Shown here piece after piece: positions 16,006 through 23,743 of a stretch of DNA of 64,000 nt. Where the stretch lies: NCBI GenBank assembly GCA_017308475.1, contig JAFKEU010000007.1:124001-188000 (forward strand), written 5' to 3'. Below the pieces are notes generated by a model. That model ran no database searches. It had not been told where the DNA came from and saw only the letters and a program-made list of their open reading frames with translations. Each line of letters begins with the position of its first letter. The stretch's first letter is position 1. The position numbers and the translations under genes are program-made. The stretch is from Alphaproteobacteria bacterium. Its GTDB lineage: Bacteria; Pseudomonadota; Alphaproteobacteria; Micropepsales; Micropepsaceae.

Positions 16006-17748
16006 TTACTCGTCGGACTTCTTGGTCTTCCTCTTCAGCGCCGCGCCCAGGATGTCGCCCAGGCTGGCGCCGCTGTCGGACGAGCCATACTGCTCGACGG
16101 CTTCCTTCTCCTCGGCCACTTCGCGGGCCTTGATGGAGAGGTTGACCTTGCGGCTGTTCTTGTCGACGGCAGTGACCATGGCGTCGACCTTCTCACCCTT
16201 GCCGAAGCGTTCGGGACGCTGGTCGGCCCGGTCGCGGGCCAGATCGGCGCGGCGGATGAACGAGCGCACGCCGCCGTCCAGTTCCACCTCGATGCCGCCG
16301 TCATTGACCTCGGTGACCGTACCGGTGACCACCTGACCCTTGCGCAGGGCACCGCCGGACGGGCCGGCCTTTTCAATCGGGTCGGACTCAAGCTGCTTGA
16401 TGCCCAGGGAGACGCGCTCCTTCTCGACATCGATATCCAGCACCTTGGCCTTGACCACCTGGCCCTTCTGATAGTCCTTGATGGCTTCCTCACCCGGCTT
16501 GGACCAGCTGAGGTCCGACAGATGGACCATGCCATCGATTTCCGCGTCCAGCCCGACGAACAGGCCGAACTCGGTGATCGAGCGGATTTCGCCCTCGATG
16601 GTGCTGCCCACCGGATGGCCTGCGGTGAAGGCATTCCAGGGATTTTCCTGGGTCTGCTTGAGCCCCAGGCTGATGCGGCGCTTGTTGGAGTCGACTTCCA
16701 GCACCTGAACATCGACCTCGCTGCCGGGATTGACCAGCTTGGAGGGGGCCATGTTCTTCTTGACCCAGGACATTTCCGAGACGTGGACCAGCCCCTCGAC
16801 GCCCGGCTCCAGCTCCACGAAGGCGCCATAGTCGGTGACGTTGGTGATCTTGCCCTTGAACTGCACGCCCACCGGGTATTTGGCGGCGACGCCTTCCCAC
16901 GGGTCGGTCTGCAGCTGCTTCATGCCCAGGCTGATGCGCTGGGTCTCATGGTTGATCTTGATGATCTGCACGGTGACGGTCTGGCCGACCTGCAGCACCT
17001 CGGTCGGGTGGGAGACGCGGCGCCAGGCGATGTCGGTGACATGCAACAGGCCGTCCACGCCGCCCAGGTCCACGAAGGCGCCATAGTCGGTGATGTTCTT
17101 CACCACGCCCTCGACGACCTGCTTTTCCTGCAGCGAGGCGACCAGGCTGGTGCGCTCCTCGGCGCGGCGCTCTTCCAGCACGGCGCGGCGCGAGACCACG
17201 ATATTGCCGCGGCGGCGGTCCATCTTGAGGATCTGGAACAGCTGCGCCTGGTTCATCAGCGGGCCGACGTCGCGCATCGGGCGCACATCGACCTGCGAGC
17301 CGGGCAGGAAGGCCACGGCGCCGTCCAGGTCGACGGTGAAACCGCCCTTGACGCGGCCGAAGATCACCCCGGTGACGCGGGTCTGGTCGTTGAAGGCCTT
17401 TTCCAGCTTGATCCAGCTTTCCTCGCGGCGGGCCTTGTCGCGCGACAGAACGGCTTCACCCAGCGCGTTCTCGACGCGCTCCAGATAGACCTCGACGGTG
17501 TCGCCAACCTTGATGTCGGCGGGCACGCCCGGCATGGCGAATTCCTTGAGGGAGATGCGGCCTTCGGTCTTCAGGCCCACATCGACCATGGCGAAATCGT
17601 TTTCGATGGCGACGATGGTGCCCTTGATAACGGCCCCTTCCTGGGGGCTCTGGGTCTGGAAGCTCTGCTCCAGCATGGCCGCGAAATCTTCACGGGAGGG
17701 AGCGGCAATGGAGGATTCAGTCTTGGTGAGGGTTGCGGCGCGCGCCAT
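16006..17748 (-). CDS. rpsA: 30S ribosomal protein S1
   Basis: S1 binds mRNA and helps the 30S subunit to start translation. The 580-residue length fits six S1/OB repeats. Several repeats show the GxV..I..YGAFVDL pattern, for example NITDYGAFVDLGGVDGLLHV and NVTDYGAFVELEPGVEGLVHV. The C-terminal 45 residues are charged and probably disordered. A strong terminator follows. cmk and aroA lie upstream on the same strand, the classical aroA-cmk-rpsA order, with 140 bp between cmk and rpsA where an rpsA promoter could sit. Long open frames on the opposite strand are antisense artefacts. Confidence 0.97.
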   Translation of the reverse strand: MARAATLTKTESSIAAPSREDFAAMLEQSFQTQSPQEGAVIKGTIVAIENDFAMVDVGLKTEGRISLKEFAMPGVPADIKVGDTVEVYLERVENALGEAVLSRDKARREESWIKLEKAFNDQTRVTGVIFGRVKGGFTVDLDGAVAFLPGSQVDVRPMRDVGPLMNQAQLFQILKMDRRRGNIVVSRRAVLEERRAEERTSLVASLQEKQVVEGVVKNITDYGAFVDLGGVDGLLHVTDIAWRRVSHPTEVLQVGQTVTVQIIKINHETQRISLGMKQLQTDPWEGVAAKYPVGVQFKGKITNVTDYGAFVELEPGVEGLVHVSEMSWVKKNMAPSKLVNPGSEVDVQVLEVDSNKRRISLGLKQTQENPWNAFTAGHPVGSTIEGEIRSITEFGLFVGLDAEIDGMVHLSDLSWSKPGEEAIKDYQKGQVVKAKVLDIDVEKERVSLGIKQLESDPIEKAGPSGGALRKGQVVTGTVTEVNDGGIEVELDGGVRSFIRRADLARDRADQRPERFGKGEKVDAMVTAVDKNSRKVNLSIKAREVAEEKEAVEQYGSSDSGASLGDILGAALKRKTKKSDE

Positions 17749-17888
17749 GAAAAGTTCCTGAATAGTGATCGTGCCAACGGCCGTTGGGACCGCGGTCTTC
17801 CCGAAACGCCTCCAAAACAGGAGTGCACCCCGGGCGGGTTGGATTTTGGCTGGGTAAGCGGGGTGCCCCTAAGGCCGCCGGGCCTCCT

Positions 17889-18569
17889 TTAGCCCCTGTG
17901 GCGATCCTTGAGCAGGCCCTCTAAGTGGGGTCGAACCTTGGGTTCTACCATGGCGAGGGCCGCCGCAAACGCGGGCTCTATACCCAAATCGGAGGTATCA
18001 AGCAAGGCGGCGTCCGGGGCCGGCTTGAGGGGCGAGATCGGGCGGGACTTGTCGGCGGCATCGCGCGCCATCAGTTCCTTCAGCAGGTCCGCCTCATCGC
18101 GATCAATGCCCATGGACTTCAGTTCCAGCCAGCGGCGGTGCGCCCGCAGCTCCGGACGGGCATCGACATAGAGTTTGGCGGCGGCATCGGGTGCGATCAC
18201 CGTGCCGATATCGCGACCGTCCATCACCGCGCCGGGGCTGCCGCCGGGCGGGTGGGACAGGAAGTCCTTCTGGAAATCCAGCAGCGCGGCACGCACCGCC
18301 CCGATGCCGGCGACCTTGCTGGCGGCCTGGCCGACCACATCGGTGCGGATGGCCGGATCGCCCGCCATGGACAGGTCGATGGCGCGGGCGCCCCTCAGCG
18401 CGTCGGCTTCCCTGCCCGGATCACCCTTGGCCTGCAACACCGCCAGCGCCGTCAGGCGGTAAAGCGCGCCGGAATCCAGATGGGCAAAGCCGTAATGCGC
18501 CGCCAGCTGCTTGGCCAGCGTGCCCTTGCCGCTTGCCGCGGTGCCATCGACGGCGATGATGATACTCAT
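17889..18569 (-). CDS. cmk: Cytidylate kinase
   Basis: Cmk phosphorylates CMP and dCMP with ATP. The start at 18569 gives 226 residues with the P-loop DGTAASGKGTLAK at about 8-20, right after MSIIIAV. DGRDIGTVIAPDA near residue 119 is the CMP-binding/lid region. The frame is open further upstream to 19226, but that part is the shadow of aroA. The ATG overlaps the aroA stop (ATGA, 18566-18569), which shows coupling. Confidence 0.96.
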   Translation of the reverse strand: MSIIIAVDGTAASGKGTLAKQLAAHYGFAHLDSGALYRLTALAVLQAKGDPGREADALRGARAIDLSMAGDPAIRTDVVGQAASKVAGIGAVRAALLDFQKDFLSHPPGGSPGAVMDGRDIGTVIAPDAAAKLYVDARPELRAHRRWLELKSMGIDRDEADLLKELMARDAADKSRPISPLKPAPDAALLDTSDLGIEPAFAAALAMVEPKVRPHLEGLLKDRHRG

Positions 18570-19918
18570 TCCAGCACCGCTCCCAGCCCCTTCATCAGGT
18601 CCATATATTCCGGGAATGACGTGGCGATCATGGTCACATCGTCCACTGTCACCGGCTTCTGCGACGCCAGCCCCATGGTCAGAAAGCTCATGGCGATACG
18701 GTGATCCATGTGGGTGGCGACCGTGCCGCCGCCCGGCACGCCATCGGGCCCCAGCCCGTGGACGATCAGGTCGTCCTTCTCGATGGTGTGGGGCACGCCA
18801 TTGGCGGCAAGCCCCGCGGCGACGGCCGCCAGCCGGTCGCTTTCCTTCACCCGCAGTTCCTCCAGACCCAGCATCCGCGTCTCGCCCACCGCAAAGGACG
18901 CCGCCACCGCCAGCACGGGATATTCGTCGATCATGGAGGCGCTGCGCGACGCCGGCACGGTGACGCCCTTCAGCCTGCTGTGGTGGACGATCAGATCGCC
19001 GATCTCCTCGCCGCCGCTGGTGCGCCGGTTCTGGATGCGGATGTCCGCGCCCATCTCCAGCAGGGTCTCGATCAGGCCGGTGCGGCGGGGATTGAGCAGG
19101 ATGGCCGGCAATTCGACCCGCGAACCGGGCACGATCAGCGCCGCCACCAGCGGAAAGGCGGCCGACGACGGATCGCGCGGCACTTCCACCGCGCAGCCGG
19201 TCAGGCGCGCCGGGCCCGTCAGGCAAATGACTTCGCCGCCTTCGGCCAGCGGCGTCACCGTGATGTCCGCGCCAAAGGCCTTCAGCATCTTCTCGCTATG
19301 GTCGCGGGTCAGCACGTCCTGGCGGATGCGTGTGGTGCCGGCGGCATTCAAGGCGGCCAGCAACAGGGCGGACTTCACCTGGGCCGAGGCGGTCTTCACA
19401 TGAACCTCCACGGCCTGGGCCCCGCCCGCGCCATGCAGGGTCAGCGGCATCAGCGCCTTGGGTCCCTGCCCTTCATAAGTGAGGCCGAAAGCCAGCAGCG
19501 GCTCGACCACCCGGGCCATGGGGCGGGAACGCAAAGAGGCATCGCCGGTGAACACGGCGGTAATCGGCGTGGTGGCCATCGCCCCCATCACCAGCCGCGA
19601 GCCGGTGCCGGAATTTCCGAAATCCAGCGGTTGGGCCGGGCTTTTCCAGCCCCCCACCCCGGTGCCCACCACCCGCCAGATGCCAGGCGCCTCTTGGGTC
19701 AGGCCGGCGCCCAGGCCGCGCAAGGCCGCCGCCGTGGAATGGACATCGCCCGACTCCAGAAGCCCGGAAATGCGGGTTTCTCCCTCCGCCAGGGCGCCCA
19801 GGATCAGGGCGCGCTGGGAGATCGACTTGTCACCCGGCACCGCCGCAACCCCAGCCAGGGGCGGGCTTTTGCGGGCCGCCAGCGGGCGGGCATCTTCCGG
19901 GGACTGGGTGTGGGTCAT
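18566..19918 (-). CDS. aroA: 3-phosphoshikimate 1-carboxyvinyltransferase (EPSP synthase)
   Basis: AroA joins shikimate-3-phosphate and PEP in aromatic amino-acid synthesis, the pathway completed by aroC at 52.4 kb and used by the trp genes at 3-6 kb. The 450-residue protein has the signatures GDKSISQRALILGALAEGET near residue 28, SAQVKSALLLAALN, LTRDHSEKM, and LRVKESDRLAAVAAGL near residue 365. The sequence resembles the class II group (SAQxK, RDHxEK). The glycine-rich loop reads FGNSGTGSRL, with Gly where the glyphosate-insensitive CP4 enzyme is remembered to have Ala. cmk follows with a 4-bp overlap. Confidence 0.96.
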   Translation of the reverse strand: MTHTQSPEDARPLAARKSPPLAGVAAVPGDKSISQRALILGALAEGETRISGLLESGDVHSTAAALRGLGAGLTQEAPGIWRVVGTGVGGWKSPAQPLDFGNSGTGSRLVMGAMATTPITAVFTGDASLRSRPMARVVEPLLAFGLTYEGQGPKALMPLTLHGAGGAQAVEVHVKTASAQVKSALLLAALNAAGTTRIRQDVLTRDHSEKMLKAFGADITVTPLAEGGEVICLTGPARLTGCAVEVPRDPSSAAFPLVAALIVPGSRVELPAILLNPRRTGLIETLLEMGADIRIQNRRTSGGEEIGDLIVHHSRLKGVTVPASRSASMIDEYPVLAVAASFAVGETRMLGLEELRVKESDRLAAVAAGLAANGVPHTIEKDDLIVHGLGPDGVPGGGTVATHMDHRIAMSFLTMGLASQKPVTVDDVTMIATSFPEYMDLMKGLGAVLE

Positions 19919-20027
19919 GGGCGCGCAAGAAGGCTTGAGACAGGGCTTGAAGGAAAGACCTTTACAGGCGGGGCAACCCGTGGCAAAGGCGCCCCTCCGA
20001 AAACCTCTTCTTCACGGGATACACATC

Positions 20028-20531
20028 TTGGTCAAGGCAGATCTTGGAACCAAAAGGGCCTGTCCCAGCTGCAGCACCAGGTTTTACGACCTGGGCAAGC
20101 GGCCGATCGAATGCCCGAAATGCGGTTCCAGCTTCGAGCCCGAAACGCTGTTCAAGCAGCGCCGCAGCCGCATCGCCGAGCCGGCGGGCGCGGGCGTAGT
20201 CGAGGCCCAGGACACCGAAGACGAGGACGAAGACGAGGAGGACGAAGAGTCCACCGAATCCGACGAGGACGAGGAAGAAGAAGCGGTGGAGGAAGCCCCG
20301 CTCAAGGTCACCGCCACCGGCGAGGATGAAGACGAGGAAGCCGAGGAAGAGGAAGCCGAAGCCGAATCCGGCATGCGCGTGGTCGATGCCGACGAGTCCG
20401 AGGACATCGAGGACATCGAGGTCGAGGACGACGACGAGGAAGAAGACGATGATCTTCTTGGCGAGGTCGAGGACGAGGAAGACGACGTCACCGGCATCAT
20501 CGACGCCGACATCACCAAGGACGAAGGCTGA
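20028..20531 (+). CDS. TIGR02300-type acidic zinc-ribbon protein
   Basis: The protein starts, by family comparison, at TTG 20028 to give MVKADLGTKRACPSC; no ATG fits. It has a four-cysteine zinc ribbon (C12, C15, C29, C32 in CPSC and CPKC, with RFYDLGKRPIECP between). About 110 residues dominated by Asp and Glu follow, for instance QDTEDEDEDEEDEESTE, surely disordered. The family is conserved in alphaproteobacteria, typically next to aroA as here, and has no known function. It is divergent from aroA and lies just before tRNA-Ala. Length is about 167 residues. Confidence 0.85.
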   Translation: MVKADLGTKRACPSCSTRFYDLGKRPIECPKCGSSFEPETLFKQRRSRIAEPAGAGVVEAQDTEDEDEDEEDEESTESDEDEEEEAVEEAPLKVTATGEDEDEEAEEEEAEAESGMRVVDADESEDIEDIEVEDDDEEEDDDLLGEVEDEEDDVTGIIDADITKDEG

Positions 20532-20597
20532 CAGTTTTTTGATCCCGCACGTTGCGGGACAGAGCGGGATCGGATACCAGACCGCTCCCATTGGTTC

Positions 20598-20673
20598 GGG
20601 GCCATAGCTCAGCTGGGAGAGCGCCTGCATGGCATGCAGGAGGTCAGCGGTTCGATCCCGCTTGGCTCCACCA
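20598..20673 (+). tRNA. tRNA-Ala (anticodon GGC)
   Basis: A full 76-nt cloverleaf including the encoded CCA: acceptor GGGGCCA/TGGCTCC, D-arm AGCTCAGCTGGGAGAGC, anticodon stem CCTGC/GCAGG with loop ATGGCAT (anticodon GGC), and T-arm GCGGTTCGATCCCGC. It reads GCC and GCU codons, which fits the GCC-rich codon use around it. It follows the TIGR02300 gene by 66 bp and borders a more A/T-rich stretch. Confidence 0.97.
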
Positions 20674-20732
20674 ATTTCCCAAATAGAACCAATCCCTTAG
20701 AAAACAACGACGCGCTTGCGCCTGCGATTTTG

Positions 20733-20760
20733 AAGTCGCACGCGTGCGATCGTGCGACTT
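20733..20760. other. Perfect hairpin in the A/T-rich gap after tRNA-Ala
   Basis: AAGTCGCACG (20733-20742) pairs perfectly with CGTGCGACTT (20751-20760), loop CGTGCGAT. With the terminator at 20809-20859 it could be part of a small non-coding transcript, or it could be an attachment-site remnant next to the tRNA. I see no open frame in 20674-20907. Confidence 0.4.
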
Positions 20761-20808
20761 AGGGATTTCGACTAGTCAGAAAAAATTCCACGCTTTCTCA
20801 TACGGTTA

Positions 20809-20859
20809 GAACCGTCGCCCTCCTGCTTTGCGAGCAGGAGGACGGCGGTTCATTTTTTT
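20809..20859 (+). terminator. Strong intrinsic terminator with no obvious upstream gene other than tRNA-Ala
   Basis: An 18-bp stem with two wobble positions (20809-20826 with 20834-20851), loop TTTGCGA, is followed by A and seven T. It is 136 bases beyond the tRNA end, far for a tRNA terminator. It either ends a long tRNA precursor or a small RNA encoded at about 20.7-20.85 kb. Confidence 0.8.
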
Positions 20860-20907
20860 CAGTCACTCGCTAGGATTGGGCGGGCTGCTTATGTCGAGAG
20901 GAATCCC

Positions 20908-21408
20908 ATGCCGACTGACGTGATGACCGTTTTCTATGATCGCGTCAGGCGGCGCATAAATGAGGGTAACGAGGCCTATCGGAAGGACTTGGTCGCAGTT
21001 TCGCATCAGATGAACGCACGCGGACTGCTCAATAGCGGACCTCACCTGGTGAAACGATTAGAGACCTTCAAGCGCTGGATGGAGACGGTAACCGATCAGT
21101 GCTTTGAGGAGGTCACTAGGCTTCCTGGGACACAGTCGATGCACCGCGAAGTTCACGCGCCTTTTCTTCACGACCAGCTGCTGAATTTCTTTATCGGAGC
21201 AAAGCCGGAGATTTTCTTTCCAGGAGCACCCGAAAGCGCCAAACGGGAAATTGAAAACCGGACCGTTCCCATCAGAGAAAATTTGGACAGGGATGTGAGG
21301 GACTTCCAAGCTGGATTGTGGAGAGGCGGCCGAGGCGCGCAGGCGAAAGCGCCGGCTTCTCCGCAAAATCTCCAGTTCTCGCCGGCGGCGTTCTATTTTC
21401 ACCGATGA
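20908..21408 (+). CDS. Hypothetical protein
   Basis: The 166-residue protein (MPTDVMTVFYDRVRRRINEG...) has no recognised domain. The first 120 residues look like mostly amphipathic helices (KDLVAVSHQMNARG, KRLETFKRWMETV), with no signal peptide or membrane span; the last 30 are Ala/Pro/Gln rich. The RGLLNSG patch is the sort seen in soluble helical proteins but is not diagnostic. Codons are less GC-biased than in the neighbours, and the gene follows tRNA-Ala directly, both hints of acquired DNA. The ribosome binding site is GAGAGGAA. Confidence 0.6.
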   Translation: MPTDVMTVFYDRVRRRINEGNEAYRKDLVAVSHQMNARGLLNSGPHLVKRLETFKRWMETVTDQCFEEVTRLPGTQSMHREVHAPFLHDQLLNFFIGAKPEIFFPGAPESAKREIENRTVPIRENLDRDVRDFQAGLWRGGRGAQAKAPASPQNLQFSPAAFYFHR

Positions 21409-21419
21409 CTTCAATGCCC

Positions 21420-21614
21420 CTAGGCGGCCGGACGACTGCGCTCCGGCGCGCGGGACGCATGAATACGCCGGCCGCCGTTCCAGACCTCGAAACCCAGGCC
21501 GGCAGCAAATAGCTTCGCGGCCGCGATCGCGGCGGCACCGTCCGCATATCGGTGTTCAACCATCAGTGACGGCAGTCCTTCGGGCGAGAGGACGCGGATT
21601 TCAAATGTATCCAT
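21420..21614 (-). CDS. Small hypothetical protein
   Basis: The 64-residue protein starts MDTFEIRVLSPEGLPSLMV, with GAGGGAG six bases before the ATG at 21614. The pattern is short strands, then a helix ADGAAAIAAAKLFAAG, then FEVWNGGRRIHAS. This is the layout of small rhizobial proteins of unknown role in which a helix is followed by FEVW. There is no signal or membrane segment. It converges on the hypothetical gene ending at 21408. Confidence 0.6.
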   Translation of the reverse strand: MDTFEIRVLSPEGLPSLMVEHRYADGAAAIAAAKLFAAGLGFEVWNGGRRIHASRAPERSRPAA

Positions 21615-21759
21615 GGGTGTCTCCCTCATCATGCGCCCCGGATGATGCGCATCGGGGGGCGCGGCTTTCCATTCGGGTTTTCCCTTAGATGCTTCCGAGC
21701 CGCCGCCGCCCGATGGCGGAGCCCTTGTAACCCCGGCCCGTCCGCGCCATTTTTCCGGC

Positions 21760-22047
21760 ATGCCTGCCGCCAAGCTGTCCGCCCGCCAGATGGAAATGAT
21801 CGCCAAGGCCCTGGCCGAACCGCGCCGGGTTGAAATCCTGCGCCAGATCGGTGCCTGCGACGGCAGCGCCGCCTCGTGCAGCGCCCTGCGCGAGACGCAG
21901 AACATCACCCCCGCCACCCTCTCCCACCACATCAAGGAACTGGAGAATGCCGGGCTGGTGGAAACCCGCATGGAGGGAAAGTTCATGCGCCTGTCCCTGA
22001 ACCGGCCGGTGATGGACGCTTATCTGGCAAGCCTTTCAAAGATTTAG
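21760..22047 (+). CDS. ArsR-family winged-helix regulator
   Basis: The 95-residue protein is a single winged helix-turn-helix: [16 protein letters not shown] at about 17-32, recognition helix [19 protein letters not shown] at about 49-67, then the wing [29 protein letters not shown] is classical for ArsR/SmtB proteins. The cysteines in [15 protein letters not shown] could sense metals or thiols, but no standard metal box is visible. An SDR gene follows 86 bp later, and a perfect dyad at 22092-22115 between them is a probable target. Confidence 0.85.
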   Translation: MPAAKLSARQMEMIAKALAEPRRVEILRQIGACDGSAASCSALRETQNITPATLSHHIKELENAGLVETRMEGKFMRLSLNRPVMDAYLASLSKI

Positions 22048-22091
22048 GCCGCCCCGTGAAAATACGGCGCCGGCGGGCTTGAACTTTGTAA

Positions 22092-22115
22092 TTCGACAAT
22101 CATCTAACTGTCGAA
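22092..22115. promoter_or_regulatory. Inverted repeat TTCGACA-N10-TGTCGAA, probable ArsR operator
   Basis: Perfect 7-bp arms at 22092-22098 and 22109-22115 lie just after the ArsR gene and 19 bases before the SDR start. TTGAAC at 22079-22084 could be a -35 element, so the dyad would overlap the promoter and repression would be simple. Confidence 0.6.
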
Positions 22116-22133
22116 CCAACAAGGGAACCTGCA

Positions 22134-22886
22134 ATGAGCAACGGCAAACTGAACGGAAAGGTCGCGGTGGTCACCGGCGCCTCCAAGGGCATCGGGGCGG
22201 GCATCGCAAAGGCACTGGGCGCTGAAGGCGCCAGCGTCGTGGTCAACTATGCCAGCGACAAGGCCGGCGCCGACAAAACGGTGGCCGACATCGTCAAGGA
22301 TGGCGGCAAGGCGGTGGCGGTGAAAGGCGATGTCTCCAAGCTGGCGGATGTGAAGCATCTGTTCGCCGAGACGAAGAAGGCTTTCGGCAAGGTGGATGTG
22401 CTGGTCAACAATGCCGGCGTCTACAAATTCTCGCCGCTGGAGCAGATCACCGAAGAGGAATTCCAGCGCCAGTTCGGCATCAATGTCTGGGGCACCATCC
22501 AGGCGACGCGCGAGGCCCTGCCCCTGTTCGGCAATGAAGGCGGCAGCGTGATCAACATTTCCTCGGTCGTCAGCCGCAAGGCCATTCCCGGCTCGGCGGT
22601 TTATTCGGGGACCAAGGGCGCGGTGGATACCGTGACCCAGGTGCTGGCGGCCGAACTTGGCCCGCGCAGGATTCGCGTCAATGCCATCAACCCCGGCATG
22701 GTCGAAAGCGAAGGCACCCATGCCGCCGGCTTCATCGGCAGTGATTTCCAGAGGAACGCGGAAGCCAGTTCACCTCTGGGCCGCATCGGCCAGCCGCAGG
22801 ACATCGCCAGCGTGGCCGTCTTCCTGGCCGCAAACGACTCCAGCTGGCTGACCGGCGAGCACATCGTCGTGTCGGGCGGGTTTTAG
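22134..22886 (+). CDS. SDR-family oxidoreductase (classical, 3-oxoacyl-ACP-reductase/glucose-dehydrogenase-like)
   Basis: The 250-residue classical short-chain dehydrogenase has the NAD(P) loop TGASKGIGAGIA at about 16-27, the NNAG motif VLVNNAGVYKF at about 87, catalytic Ser in NISSVVSRK, Tyr-x-x-x-Lys in AVYSGTKGA, and INPGMVESEGTH. The substrate is unknown. The gene lies behind the ArsR gene and its putative operator, so it is probably a regulated response gene rather than a fatty-acid synthesis enzyme. Confidence 0.88.
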   Translation: MSNGKLNGKVAVVTGASKGIGAGIAKALGAEGASVVVNYASDKAGADKTVADIVKDGGKAVAVKGDVSKLADVKHLFAETKKAFGKVDVLVNNAGVYKFSPLEQITEEEFQRQFGINVWGTIQATREALPLFGNEGGSVINISSVVSRKAIPGSAVYSGTKGAVDTVTQVLAAELGPRRIRVNAINPGMVESEGTHAAGFIGSDFQRNAEASSPLGRIGQPQDIASVAVFLAANDSSWLTGEHIVVSGGF

Positions 22887-22929
22887 GTCACCCCCCTCCG
22901 GCCTTTGCACAGCCGTCGTTGAAACTTCG

Positions 22930-22957
22930 GCATGCCCCGTCTAAAGACGGGGCATGC
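22930..22957 (+). other. 12-bp hairpin that contains the next gene's start codon
   Basis: GCATGCCCCGTC (22930-22941) pairs perfectly with GACGGGGCATGC (22946-22957), loop TAAA, followed by GCTTTTCC. It reads as an intrinsic terminator of the upstream SDR gene, yet the ATG of the next SDR (22954-22956) lies inside the right arm. Confidence 0.7.
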
Positions 22958-23658
22958 GCTTTTCCGGCAAGACCATCGTCGTAACGGGTGCCGCTTCGGG
23001 ACTGGGCCTGGCCATCGCCAGCGCCGCCGAGGCCGAGGGTGCCCGCATCATCGCCATCGACCGGGGCCAGAGCCCCTTCCCGCACGCACGCGTCTGCGAC
23101 GTGGCCGACGAGGACCAGATGTCGCGCGCCATCGCCGGCGTGGACCGCATCGACGGGCTGGTGACCAGCGCCGGCATCGCCCGCAGAGCCAGGGTCGACG
23201 AGACGGCGATGGCCGACTATGACGCGGTGATGGCGGTGAATGTGCGCGGGGTATTCCTGGCCAGCAAATACGCGGTGCCGCTGATGCGCGGCCATGGCGG
23301 ATCGGTGCTGCACATCTCGTCCGGCGTGGCCACCACCGGCACGCGCAACCGCGCCGCCTACAGCGCCAGCAAGGGCGCGATCGTTTCGCTGACCCGCAAC
23401 ATGGCGCTGGATTATGCGCAGGACAAAGTGCGGGTGAACTGCCTTTGCCCCGGCTTCGTCAACACGCCGCTTCTGGCCTCCATATCGCCCGACCGCCGGG
23501 CCAGGCTGACGGCGCTGCACCCCCTGGGCCGCATGGGCGAACCCGAAGACGTCGCCCACATGGCGCTGTTCCTTTTGTCGGACCAGGCCGGCTGGATCAC
23601 GGGCCAGGCCATCGCGGTCGATGGCGGCTTCAATGTCGGCCACATGGACGACATCTGA
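22954..23658 (+). CDS. SDR-family oxidoreductase
   Basis: The 234-residue classical SDR has TGAASGLGLAIASA at about 11-24, the acid ending beta-2 in IIAIDRG (suggesting NAD preference), TSAGIARRA, SSGVATTGTRNRAAYSASKG with the Ser/Tyr/Lys triad, and CPGFVNTPL. It precedes a GMC oxidoreductase (85 bp gap) and a small Tat protein, so it may belong to a polyol or alcohol oxidation route. The ATG lies in a stable hairpin with only a weak ribosome binding site, so translation may be structure-controlled. Confidence 0.87.
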   Translation: MRFSGKTIVVTGAASGLGLAIASAAEAEGARIIAIDRGQSPFPHARVCDVADEDQMSRAIAGVDRIDGLVTSAGIARRARVDETAMADYDAVMAVNVRGVFLASKYAVPLMRGHGGSVLHISSGVATTGTRNRAAYSASKGAIVSLTRNMALDYAQDKVRVNCLCPGFVNTPLLASISPDRRARLTALHPLGRMGEPEDVAHMALFLLSDQAGWITGQAIAVDGGFNVGHMDDI

Positions 23659-23743
23659 ACGGCTTGCGTTATGCTTGCGGTTCCCGGCCCCTTGGGCCAA
23701 GAGGGATGCTGGCAACGGAATGGACGCAACGGAACAGGCATAA

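Noticed and set aside
17758..17782. TTGGCACGATC on the minus strand near rpsA as a sigma-54 promoter
   Set aside because: The GC of the -12 element is missing at the required spacing.
15976..17892. 638-residue open frame on the plus strand
   Set aside because: Complement of rpsA; its repeats only mirror the S1 repeats.
17889..19226. cmk extended to 445 residues
   Set aside because: The extra N-terminal part is aroA read in another frame; Cmk starts at 18569.
20218..20522. GAGGAC-rich low-complexity stretch as a possible repeat array
   Set aside because: It encodes the Asp/Glu-rich tail of the TIGR02300 protein; no regular unit or spacer pattern.
20598..21408. Integrative element in tRNA-Ala
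   Set aside because: No integrase and no second copy of the tRNA 3' end was found, so only a possible remnant is reported.
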